From the NCBI GenBank assembly GCA_964449165.1, contig CAYVAT010000034.1, forward strand, positions 1-34,488: 34,488 nucleotides of DNA, given 5' to 3'. The stretch is from CAYSCW01 sp964449165 (GTDB lineage: Bacteria; Acidobacteriota; Aminicenantia; Aminicenantales; Aminicenantaceae). Made by a program: the position numbers and the translations under genes. The notes under the pieces are model-generated. The model was not told the DNA's origin. It saw only the letters and a program-made list of their open reading frames with translations, and ran no database searches. Each line of letters begins with the position of its first letter. The stretch's first letter is position 1. This document shows, in pieces, positions 15,663 through 22,897 of this stretch.

Positions 15663-16325
15663 TCAATCAACGATCCACCCATCCAGAAGATTAATAATTC
15701 TGTCTCCGTAGGCTGCTTTTTCTTCAGAGTGGGTCACCTGGATGATTGTAGTCCCCTCTTTATTCAGCTTCTTGAGTAAATCCATCACCACTTTTCCTTC
15801 CTGGGAATTTAAGTTTCCTGTAGGCTCATCTGCCAGGATAAGCTGAGGGCTGGTGATCACAGCTCTGGCTACAGCCACTTTCTGCTGCTGTCCACCAGAA
15901 AGTTGATTTGGGAAGAGGTTTTTCTTGGCTACGATGTTGAACTTGTCAAGCATGTCACAAACCTTACCTTTCCGCTCAGCTCCTTTGACTTTTTTATAGA
16001 GAAGAGGGGTTTCCAGGTTTTCGTAGACTGTGAGATCATCGATGAGGTGATAACTCTGGAAGATAAAACCGATGTGATGCTTATGAAGCTCTGAAAGCTG
16101 TCTTTCGCTGAATCTGTGAACAGGTTTATCAAAGAAGAAATATTCACCGCTTGAGGGCTTATCCAGCATACCGAGGATGTAAAGAAGGGTTGATTTCCCT
16201 GCACCAGAGGGCCCCATAACGGTTAAGAACTCACCCTGTTTGACTTCCAGGTCAATGTTCCGCAGGACAAAGGTCTTGACAAAGCCTGTTGAATAATATT
16301 TGGTGATGTCTTTCATTTTTATCAT
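15663..16325 (-). CDS. MacB/LolD-type ABC transporter ATPase (second copy)
   Basis: 220 residues from the ATG at 16325, selected by AAGGAGT six nt upstream. Walker A GPSGAGKS is at residues 38-45, followed by a Q-loop (FIFQSYHL), signature LSGGQQQKVAVARA, Walker B LILADEP and H-loop VTHSEEKA. It powers a FtsX/MacB-type permease by ATP hydrolysis on the cytoplasmic face. It is one of two such ATPases in this locus (the other at 20434-21123, clearly similar) although only one permease gene is present. It lies between the 98-residue small protein and the TolC-like gene. No sigma-54 site was found immediately upstream. Confidence 0.92.
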   Translation of the reverse strand: MIKMKDITKYYSTGFVKTFVLRNIDLEVKQGEFLTVMGPSGAGKSTLLYILGMLDKPSSGEYFFFDKPVHRFSERQLSELHKHHIGFIFQSYHLIDDLTVYENLETPLLYKKVKGAERKGKVCDMLDKFNIVAKKNLFPNQLSGGQQQKVAVARAVITSPQLILADEPTGNLNSQEGKVVMDLLKKLNKEGTTIIQVTHSEEKAAYGDRIINLLDGWIVD

Positions 16326-16452
16326 GACCAACTCCTTGCTCTTACTGCTAACATACTGTAAGGCCTTTATTTAAATGAATCAATAAATTTTGATCCTCTC
16401 TCTCAGGACAATCCCGAAACAAAGGGAAATAAAACGCAGAATAAGGCTATTT

Positions 16453-16749
16453 TCAGACAATTTCTAAACATGAGCCGTAGATCTGTTCTTTTTTTGCTTT
16501 TCTTCGGAACATGATAGGGATATTATTTCTGGTGGGCACACCGATCTGGACCAGCTGCCAATCCCTGCCATGCTCTTTAATCACCCGCTTGATGACTTCA
16601 ACCTTATCTGCTTTCTCACCGTTGTAGTCCTCCCAGACTATGATTTCGACCCTGTAATGAAGCGTGCGTTTCTTCCCGTTGATTTTGACCTCGATGTCTA
16701 TGTTCTGTTCTGCTTCTATGGTTGGGATTTGAAGGACAACCTCTCTCAT
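16453..16749 (-). CDS. Small protein of the efflux operon, unknown (98 aa)
   Basis: 98 residues, cytoplasmic by absence of a leader. Start ATG at 16749 with a strong AAGGAGG upstream. The N-terminal half looks like beta strands (REVVLQIPTIEAEQNIDIEV, TLHYRVEIIVWEDY). The C-terminal half is helical then basic (IKRVIKEHGRDWQLVQIG, MFRRKAKKEQ). It sits 79 nt after the 75-residue gene and 127 nt before the second ATPase, all on one strand, so co-expression with the pump is likely. I recognise no family. Confidence 0.65.
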   Translation of the reverse strand: MREVVLQIPTIEAEQNIDIEVKINGKKRTLHYRVEIIVWEDYNGEKADKVEVIKRVIKEHGRDWQLVQIGVPTRNNIPIMFRRKAKKEQIYGSCLEIV

Positions 16750-16828
16750 TTGTATCCTCCTTGTTTTCTTTGGAAATCAAGGCACACGCAACCGATCTGA
16801 GACGACCGGCACATGTCCCGGATTTTCG

Positions 16829-17056
16829 TCAATCTTCATTTCTTTTTTGTTTTATCCTGTATAAAACCCGTCCAAGATAACCACCTTCGTTGATTTCGGC
16901 AATGTATAATCCCGGCTGAAGGTAAGCTTCGGTCTTTAGCATAGGTTCGGAAAGCTTCTCCAGCAGAACGCTGGCTTCCCAATCCTGCTGTTTATCACTC
17001 AACAGTACAGTCTCTCTATTCTCCACAATCTTCTGCAGAATTTCTTTCAGATGCAT
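16829..17056 (-). CDS. Small protein of the efflux operon, unknown (75 aa)
   Basis: 75 residues, no leader, start ATG at 17056 with TAGGAGGAAA upstream and only 20 nt after the permease stop codon, so translation is probably linked to the permease. Content is an N-terminal amphipathic helix (HLKEILQKIVENRE), an acidic middle and a beta-rich end (GLYIAEINEGGYLGRVLYRI) with a basic tail. It may be an accessory factor or a small regulator of the transporter. No family recognised. Confidence 0.65.
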   Translation of the reverse strand: MHLKEILQKIVENRETVLLSDKQQDWEASVLLEKLSEPMLKTEAYLQPGLYIAEINEGGYLGRVLYRIKQKRNED

Positions 17057-17076
17057 AATTTCCTCCTATTCAGACT

Positions 17077-19479
17077 TCATTCATAACGCAGTGAATCCAC
17101 TGGATTGGCCAGGGCAGCTTTTATAGCCTGGTAACTTACGGTGAGCAATGCTATAGCAAAAGCCAGAATTGCGGCCAAAACAAAAGGCAAAAACCCGATG
17201 TTGATGCGATAGGCGAAATCCTGGAGCCACCTGTTCATGGCATAATAAGCCACTGGCCAGGCAACAATATTGGCTACAAGCACCCACTTGGTGAATTCTG
17301 AGGAGAGCATCAGGACGAGGCTGGGAGCTGTTGCTCCGAGCACTTTGCGAATTCCAATCTCCTTTGTGCGCCTCTGGGCCGCGAAAGCAGCCAGCCCGAA
17401 TAATCCTAAACAGGCAATTAGAATAGCTATTATGGAGAATGTGCGAATGATCCTGCCTGTCTGCTTTTCTCCTCGATAGAGCGTGTTAATATCCTCATCC
17501 AAAAAAGTATAGGTGAAAGGATATTCTGGTACAAATTTGGAAAATGTCTTTTTTATCGATTGAATGGTGCCAGAAATATCATACGACTTTATTTTCACAG
17601 CCATGGTCCAAAAATATTCAGGATCATTGCTCAGAACCATAGGTTCAATTTCATCATGGAATGAGGAGATGTGGTGATCTTTCATCACTCCTATGATTGT
17701 ACCTTTCAGTCCAAGTCCCGTCTGAAATCTCTTGCCGACCGCTTCTTCAGCCGAAGCAAGCCCCATCTTTCGAACTGTAGCCTCGTTGACGATAAAGGCT
17801 TCTTTTAAATCAGTCGAATACTCTCTGTAAAATTTTCTTCCTGCAACCATTTCGATCTCAAAATTACTGAGGTAATCCATATCAACAAAATTGTGATAGA
17901 TAAGAAAGGCCTGCTCCTTTGAGGCACTTTCCGGGCGTCCGTACGTCACAAGAATGTTGCCTGAAATGGGAGCTCTTAAACAGGCTGTCGCACCTATGAC
18001 ACCTGGATATCTAATAAGCTCATTTTTTATCGACTCATACTGTTTTCGACCTGACTCACTCTGGATAGGAATAATCAGCATATGTTCCTTGTCGAAACCT
18101 AAATGGGCATTCTTCATGTAACGCAACTGTTGATTGATGATCAGCGTACAGACAATCAAAAGAATAGAGACAACGAACTGAATGATGACCAATGATCTTT
18201 TAAAAAATAGTTGACCCAAAGAAGCTTTAACAGCCTCCTTTGAGCCCTTCAATGCATTTATGGGTTGATGCCTGGATAAAAACACGGCCGGGTAAATGCT
18301 GGAAAGGATTCCGACAAAGAGAGTCAGGAGAAAAAATCCGCCTAAAAACAGGATATTCTTCCCATAATTAAATACAATGGATTTGCCCACTAGGGAAGAA
18401 AAAGTGGGCAAAAGTAATTCAACGGTAGCCAGTGATATGAACATGGCTAACAAAGTTAGAAGGATGGATTCACTTACGAATTGTTTTACCAGCTGAAACC
18501 GCTGAGCCCCCAGGGCTTTTCTCATTCCCACTTCTTTGGCTCTTCTGGAAGATTGAGCTGTGGCCAGATTCATGTAGTTTATGCAGGCGATGACCAGGAT
18601 AAGGAAGGCAATCGTGGAAAGGATAACCAGATTAGAGACGAAATTGTTGGCTTCAATCTCGTCCTCCAAGTGAGAATGCAGATAAATACTTTTTAGAGGC
18701 TGCAAAAATATTTTTCTCTCGATATCTGGCCGTTTTCCAGCGTGGCGAGTGATGATGTCTTCGATTCGAGACGTATATTCCTCAACGTCTATATTTTTAG
18801 GTAATACGGCATAGGTATATAAGGTTGTGTATCCGGTCCAGGCGTTGAGCCACAAACCAAAGTTCTGTTCATTTTTAGCAAGAAAAGAAATAACAAAATC
18901 GAAGTGAAAGTGGGAGTTAACTGGAACGTCCTCTATCACTCCTGTGACCATGAAATTATACTGGTTGTTCACCCGAAAGACTCTTCCTATGGGATCCTCA
19001 TTCGCGAAATATTTTTGAGCTGTAGAGGCTGTAATCACCATAGATTCGGGAGTATCCAGCAAATGGGAAGGATTCCCATTCAGAAGTTGAAAAGGAAAAA
19101 CATTAAAAAAGTCAGGATCTGCATATATCACATTCTCCTCGTAAATTCGCTTGTTTTCATATTCAAATAAAACCTGAGAATCAAAATATACCCGGGTGAT
19201 ATGCTCGATTTCTGGATATTCCTCCTTAAGTGCCGGCGCTAAAGGGGTAGGTGTAGCAGCACTCAAGCTCGTGCTTTGGGGCCTTATGGTCTTATGACCA
19301 ACGCGGTAAATCTTATCTGCATTAGAGTGGAAAGTATCATAACTGAGCTCTTGTTTGACATAGAGCAAGATGAGAAGACAGCAGGTGATGCCTACAGCAA
19401 GCCCAAATACAGTTATGAAGGAATACACCTTTTGCTTGACAAGATTTCTGAATGCGATCTTTATATAATTTTTAATCAT
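17077..19479 (-). CDS. FtsX/MacB-type ABC transporter permease, 800 residues
   Basis: 800 residues with the duplicated layout of this large permease type. Helix 1 is at about residues 20-42 (IAFRNLVKQKVYSFITVFGL start) and a MacB-like periplasmic domain at about 45-240. Three helices span about 280-400, with the cytoplasmic coupling motif RAKEVGMRKALGAQR between them. A second N-type helix lies near 430-450, a second periplasmic domain follows, and the last three helices lie at about 680-790 with the second motif RTKEIGIRKVLGA. It moves substrates or mechanically couples ATP hydrolysis to export through an adaptor and TolC. A sigma-54 promoter (19504-19519) and the shared 40-bp operator (19571-19610) lie directly upstream; the predicted 5' UTR is only ~14 nt with a weak AGAAAGAAC site. 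Confidence 0.93.
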   Translation of the reverse strand: MIKNYIKIAFRNLVKQKVYSFITVFGLAVGITCCLLILLYVKQELSYDTFHSNADKIYRVGHKTIRPQSTSLSAATPTPLAPALKEEYPEIEHITRVYFDSQVLFEYENKRIYEENVIYADPDFFNVFPFQLLNGNPSHLLDTPESMVITASTAQKYFANEDPIGRVFRVNNQYNFMVTGVIEDVPVNSHFHFDFVISFLAKNEQNFGLWLNAWTGYTTLYTYAVLPKNIDVEEYTSRIEDIITRHAGKRPDIERKIFLQPLKSIYLHSHLEDEIEANNFVSNLVILSTIAFLILVIACINYMNLATAQSSRRAKEVGMRKALGAQRFQLVKQFVSESILLTLLAMFISLATVELLLPTFSSLVGKSIVFNYGKNILFLGGFFLLTLFVGILSSIYPAVFLSRHQPINALKGSKEAVKASLGQLFFKRSLVIIQFVVSILLIVCTLIINQQLRYMKNAHLGFDKEHMLIIPIQSESGRKQYESIKNELIRYPGVIGATACLRAPISGNILVTYGRPESASKEQAFLIYHNFVDMDYLSNFEIEMVAGRKFYREYSTDLKEAFIVNEATVRKMGLASAEEAVGKRFQTGLGLKGTIIGVMKDHHISSFHDEIEPMVLSNDPEYFWTMAVKIKSYDISGTIQSIKKTFSKFVPEYPFTYTFLDEDINTLYRGEKQTGRIIRTFSIIAILIACLGLFGLAAFAAQRRTKEIGIRKVLGATAPSLVLMLSSEFTKWVLVANIVAWPVAYYAMNRWLQDFAYRINIGFLPFVLAAILAFAIALLTVSYQAIKAALANPVDSLRYE

Positions 19480-19503
19480 ATGTTCTTTCTAAAATGATTA
19501 TTA

Positions 19504-19519
19504 AGCAAAAAATATGCCA
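19504..19519 (-). promoter_or_regulatory. Sigma-54 (-24/-12) promoter of the permease gene
   Basis: On the minus strand TGGCATATTTTTTGCT keeps GG and GC exactly 10 nt apart and matches the sigma-54 consensus TGGCAY-N5-TTGCW. It is nearly the same as the sites at 22577-22592 and 22748-22763. The start of transcription would be near 19493, 14 nt before the permease ATG. Confidence 0.8.
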
Positions 19520-19570
19520 TCATAGCCACCAGAGGAAAAAGATAATGAGTCCTGGATATGCTTAAAACAT

Positions 19571-19610
19571 GTGTTCGCTAGGGTAACATATGGTGTCCAC
19601 AAGCGAACAG
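19571..19610. promoter_or_regulatory. 40-bp two-site operator / enhancer (permease copy)
   Basis: GTGTTC (19571), AACAT (19585-19589), GTGTCC (19593) and GAACAG (19605) sit at the same offsets as in the copy at 22647-22686; 25 of 40 bases agree, concentrated in these four blocks. The two GTGTYC half-sites are 22 bp apart, two helical turns. The outer arms TGTTCGCT/AGCGAACA also form a perfect inverted repeat. It lies 52 bp upstream of the -24 element, the usual position for an NtrC-type activator site. Confidence 0.7.
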
Positions 19611-19655
19611 ATTAATAACGCTACCTTCCTCTGGACTCATGAATAAAATATAGAT

Positions 19656-20369
19656 TTAATGATTTACTAAGCAACCAAACTTCCTCCACTCCTCATAAAA
19701 AAAATCTTTGTCTATATTTTCTGAAGAGGTTGCATTCCGGTTTTTAAAAAAATAGATATAATCCTCAGCCAGGAATGTTTCGATTTTTTCTAATGTATAT
19801 CCAGCCTGATCAGCTTGTTTGATAAGCTTATCTTTAGGGGTAGCTTCTGAAGCCCATCTAGATTTCTCTGGAGTCCTTTCCACAATGACCAGAATTCCAT
19901 CTTTCTTCAGTGCGGGGATCAAATTTTTCAAAAGCTCCACAGGCTTTTCCAAGTGATGGTAGACGTTGATCATAAAAGCAATATCCAGTACCTCTTCGGG
20001 TATATGAGGCTCTACAACTGTGCCCAAACAGGTGATGACGTTGGTGAAACCGAGTCTTCTGCATCGTTGTTCGATAGAGTGAAGGTAATTCTCGACGATA
20101 TCATTGGCATAGACTTTGCCATTCGGCCCAACTCTATCTGCAAACCAGACTGTGAAACGGCCCCTGCCAGCGCCGATATCCCCAATCACCATACCCTCCT
20201 TCAAGCCGATGGCGTCCATAATCTTGACCGGCGGCTGATTCCTGTTCAGTCTCTTTTCCCAAGGCTCGACAAATTCTTCTCTCTGTAAAGCAAAAAACAC
20301 AGATGAGAAAATGAGAAGTGTGGCGAGAAAAATTATGGCCATTCTAAAGCATAAAATTTTTCTCATCAT
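19656..20369 (-). CDS. Exported SAM-dependent methyltransferase-fold protein
   Basis: 237 residues. The first ~28 residues form a leader (hydrophobic MAIIFLATLLIFSSVFFAL), so the protein appears exported or membrane-anchored, unusual for an enzyme that needs S-adenosylmethionine. The class I methyltransferase motif I is VIGDIGAGRGRFTVWFA (about 61-77), with motif II acid in YANDIV, and further motifs in DIAFMINVYHHLEKP and LKKDGILVIVERTP. GAGGAGATG precedes the paired ATG codons at 20369/20366. It lies 64 nt downstream of the ATPase gene and 176 nt before the permease, inside the efflux locus. Substrate unknown; it may modify the exported molecule, or the fold may have another role in the periplasm (inference). 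Confidence 0.82.
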   Translation of the reverse strand: MMRKILCFRMAIIFLATLLIFSSVFFALQREEFVEPWEKRLNRNQPPVKIMDAIGLKEGMVIGDIGAGRGRFTVWFADRVGPNGKVYANDIVENYLHSIEQRCRRLGFTNVITCLGTVVEPHIPEEVLDIAFMINVYHHLEKPVELLKNLIPALKKDGILVIVERTPEKSRWASEATPKDKLIKQADQAGYTLEKIETFLAEDYIYFFKNRNATSSENIDKDFFYEEWRKFGCLVNH

Positions 20370-20433
20370 TTCATCTCCTCATCCCCTTTTGCTCTGCTTT
20401 TATATCTATCAGCAGGATTCTAAGACAAGGAAA

Positions 20434-21123
20434 TTAAATCTTAAATTCCTTCTGGATGTTCTCAGAGACGATATGCCCATCAAAGAGATGGATGATACGA
20501 TGGCTGAATTCAGCATAGGCTGGTGAATGAGTAACCATGACCACTGTGGTGCCCGACTCATGGAGTTCCCCGATGAGCTTCATCACTTCCTCACCATGTG
20601 CCGAATCCAGGTTTCCTGTTGGCTCGTCAGCCAGTATCAATTTTGGCCGGGCCACGATAGCCCTGGCTACAGCTACTCGCTGCTGCTGACCCCCAGAGAG
20701 CTGTTGAGGGAAATGATTTTTACGGGCTATGATCTCCATCTGCTCAAGGACTTCATTTACTCTCTTTTTCCTCTCTGAGGATGAGTAACCAAGATAGAGA
20801 AGCGGAAGCTCAACATTCTCGAAGACTGTCAGCTCATCTATAAGGTTAAAACTCTGGAACACAAACCCGATATTCGACTTCCGAAGGCCTGCCCGCCGCC
20901 TTTCCGAATACCTGCTGACTTCCTCGCTGAGAAACAAATACTCGCCACTGGAGGGTTTGTCGATCATTCCCAGAATATTGAGAAGCGTCGATTTCCCACA
21001 ACCTGACGGTCCCATGATAGCCACATACTCTCCCTCTTGAATCTCCAAGTTGATGTTATTCAAAGCTGTTGTTTCGACTTCTTCTGTGGTGTAAACCTTT
21101 TTAAGGTCCTTGGTCTTTATCAT
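20434..21123 (-). CDS. MacB/LolD-type ABC transporter ATPase (first copy)
   Basis: 229 residues, start ATG at 21123 with AAGGAGGAAAGG upstream. Walker A GPSGCGKS (about 39-46), Q-loop FVFQSFNL, signature LSGGQQQRVAVARA, Walker B LILADEP and H-loop VTHSPAYA are complete, so it should be an active ATPase. It lies 94 nt downstream of the adaptor gene and probably shares its sigma-54 promoter; no separate promoter was seen in the gap. It pairs most naturally with the 800-residue permease. The second ATPase in the locus is a paralogue. Confidence 0.93.
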   Translation of the reverse strand: MIKTKDLKKVYTTEEVETTALNNINLEIQEGEYVAIMGPSGCGKSTLLNILGMIDKPSSGEYLFLSEEVSRYSERRRAGLRKSNIGFVFQSFNLIDELTVFENVELPLLYLGYSSSERKKRVNEVLEQMEIIARKNHFPQQLSGGQQQRVAVARAIVARPKLILADEPTGNLDSAHGEEVMKLIGELHESGTTVVMVTHSPAYAEFSHRIIHLFDGHIVSENIQKEFKI

Positions 21124-21217
21124 GCCTTTCCTCCTTGATTAAGCCTTCATTTTGATATCCATCTATCCGAATGTAAAGCCTCTTATTCTTATAAGACGCT
21201 CTATCTGTGTCTAAGGT

Positions 21218-22474
21218 TTACTTTAAAATAAGCCTATCCATGTTTCCAAAGCTTTCATAGGAAGATGTGATGACCTTCTCACCGGGATTCAAACCTTCGA
21301 GCACCTCAAAAACCTGGGGATTCTGCCTTCCCAGTTTTATCCTTCTTTTGGTGGCCACTCTCTCAGACTCATTGACCACGAAAACCCAATTTCCTCCTGT
21401 AGTCTGGTAAAACCCCCCTCTAGGCAGGAGAACGGCTTCAGATATGTCACCTAATTCCAACCGAATATGCAGCGTTTGTCCGCGGGTAATCCCCTGAGGT
21501 TCATCGCCGACAAATTCCATGTCCACCTCGAAACGGCCCTCTCTCACCTCAGGATATATTCTTTCGACCACCAGGTTATAAGTCGTTCCTGTAAACTCAA
21601 ACTCCCCGGTTCTTCCCAACTCAATTCGGGCAATGTAATGTTCATCTATGGCGGCCCTCACCTTGAAGCCCTCTAAAACATCGATCTGCCCCAGACGTTC
21701 TCCTGCTGATTTGGACTGTCCGATCTCCGCATTCAATGAGGTCAGGTGGCCGGAAACCGGGGCCTTAATGTTGAGATTATCAAGCCTGCCGTTGATGATT
21801 TCAAGGTTATTCTGCATGCGGTTGACCTGGGCTTCCAATGCCTCTACCTGGCTCTGCCTGAATTCCAGGTCTTTCTTCTGACTCTCCACGGTCAAATCTT
21901 TTTTCTTCAGCAGATATTCATACTGATCTTTGGCCAGCTCGAACACGTGCCTGGAGATCAGGTTATCCTTAACCAGCTCTTTGTAACGCTCATAGACTCT
22001 TTTCTGCTGCTGGAGCTCATTCTCGATATTAGCCAGCTCCTGGCTCAATTGTAACCGGTATCTCTCCATATCGAGACGGGTGTTGCGCAGGTTGTTTATC
22101 TGCTGGAACAACTCGGCCTCGCGCCACATGCTGTTTATCAAAAGATTGGTGTTGGCCAATCTCAGGATTTTATCTCCTTTCTTGACAAAACTACCAGCCT
22201 CTGAATGGATCTCCTCGACTATTCCTCCCTCAGACGCATCCAAATAATGGGTAATTATAGGCAGAACATTCCCCATTACAGGAATAAACTCCTGGAATGG
22301 GCCTTCGGTTACCGTGGATAAAGTCAGTCGCTCTGCCCTCACATTCAATGATGATTTACTGACTCCAAAAACAAATATATAAATCACCGCCACTATAAAT
22401 AATCCCACTGCGGCAAACGCTGCGATCCTCTTCGGCGGCCACTTTTTTTTCTCAATCTTGCGATCCATTCCCAT
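21218..22474 (-). CDS. HlyD/MacA-family periplasmic adaptor (membrane fusion protein)
   Basis: 418 residues. A single membrane anchor (about 17-37, RIAAFAAVGLFIVAVIYIFV) is followed by a lipoyl/barrel-sandwich half (GGIVEEIHSEAGSFVKKGDKI, about 83-103), a long coiled-coil hairpin (about 115-230, Q/E/R/L-rich) and the second lipoyl half (IKAPVSGHLTSLNAEIGQ). A beta-barrel and membrane-proximal domain complete it (to VITSSYESFGNMDRLILK). It bridges the inner-membrane permease and the TolC-type channel. AAGGAGT lies 8 nt before the ATG at 22474. It is the first gene of the export locus, with a consensus sigma-54 promoter at 22577-22592 and the operator at 22647-22686 upstream. Confidence 0.93.
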   Translation of the reverse strand: MGMDRKIEKKKWPPKRIAAFAAVGLFIVAVIYIFVFGVSKSSLNVRAERLTLSTVTEGPFQEFIPVMGNVLPIITHYLDASEGGIVEEIHSEAGSFVKKGDKILRLANTNLLINSMWREAELFQQINNLRNTRLDMERYRLQLSQELANIENELQQQKRVYERYKELVKDNLISRHVFELAKDQYEYLLKKKDLTVESQKKDLEFRQSQVEALEAQVNRMQNNLEIINGRLDNLNIKAPVSGHLTSLNAEIGQSKSAGERLGQIDVLEGFKVRAAIDEHYIARIELGRTGEFEFTGTTYNLVVERIYPEVREGRFEVDMEFVGDEPQGITRGQTLHIRLELGDISEAVLLPRGGFYQTTGGNWVFVVNESERVATKRRIKLGRQNPQVFEVLEGLNPGEKVITSSYESFGNMDRLILK

Positions 22475-22576
22475 TCTTTTACTCCTTATGGATGATCCTT
22501 CTGTCTTTCAATATCGCTCGAATATTTCCATTTTCTTATAATCATTTTGGAATCGCTTTGTTAGATTTCTTTCCTG

Positions 22577-22592
22577 TGCAATAAATGTGCCA
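22577..22592 (-). promoter_or_regulatory. Sigma-54 (-24/-12) promoter of the efflux operon
   Basis: On the minus strand TGGCACATTTATTGCA matches the sigma-54 consensus (TGGCAC-N5-TTGCW) at every conserved position, GG to GC spacing 10 nt. Predicted transcription start near 22566, 92 nt before the adaptor ATG at 22474. The 40-bp operator begins 55 bp upstream. Confidence 0.85.
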
Positions 22593-22646
22593 GAATAATA
22601 TCCTACGCAGTCAAAAGGCAAACAGGTACAGCAAAACCAAAAAAAA

Positions 22647-22686
22647 GTGTTCAATTGCAAGACATCTAGTGTTCATTTTAGAACAG
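22647..22686. promoter_or_regulatory. 40-bp two-site operator / enhancer (divergent promoter copy)
   Basis: GTGTTC (22647), GACAT (22661-22665), GTGTTC (22669) and GAACAG (22681) repeat the arrangement found at 19571-19610, again with 22 bp between the left half-sites. TGTTC-N6-GAACA (22670-22685) is a perfect inverted repeat. It lies between two divergent sigma-54 promoters, 55 bp from the one facing the adaptor and 61 bp from the one facing the regulator, so one bound activator could serve both. Confidence 0.7.
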
Positions 22687-22747
22687 CTTCTAGATGATTT
22701 CATCAATTCAGCCAGTGAAAATTAGATAAAACAAGTATTCCTCTAAA

Positions 22748-22763
22748 AGGCATATTTCTTGCA
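22748..22763 (+). promoter_or_regulatory. Sigma-54 promoter facing the regulator gene
   Basis: AGGCATATTTCTTGCA has GG and GC 10 nt apart and shares GGCAYATTTNTTGC with the two minus-strand sites; only the first base departs from consensus. Transcription would start near 22775, about 120 nt before the regulator ATG. It implies autoregulation. Confidence 0.6.
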
Positions 22764-22787
22764 TGAATGATTTCCCCTGATACTTTT

Positions 22788-22796
22788 TGCTATAAT
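22788..22796 (+). promoter_or_regulatory. Extended -10 sigma-70 promoter of the regulator gene
   Basis: TGCTATAAT is a perfect extended -10 element; no good -35 hexamer sits at the usual distance, as is common with extended -10 promoters. It could give basal expression of the activator and kinase, with the sigma-54 site just upstream adding activated expression. Confidence 0.5.
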
Positions 22797-22897
22797 GGAC
22801 AAAGAGCAACCGACAGGTAATTTTGGCCGTGATTGTAATATGTTAACACATTTGAAAGTAAATTCATGACAAAAAAAGACCACCGGAGGAAAAGCTG

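Noticed and set aside
1495..16445. Shared string AACGCAGAATAAG at about 1498 and 16433
   Set aside because: Only about 13-15 bases, no flanking similarity and no structure; compatible with chance in 34 kb of AT-rich intergenic DNA.
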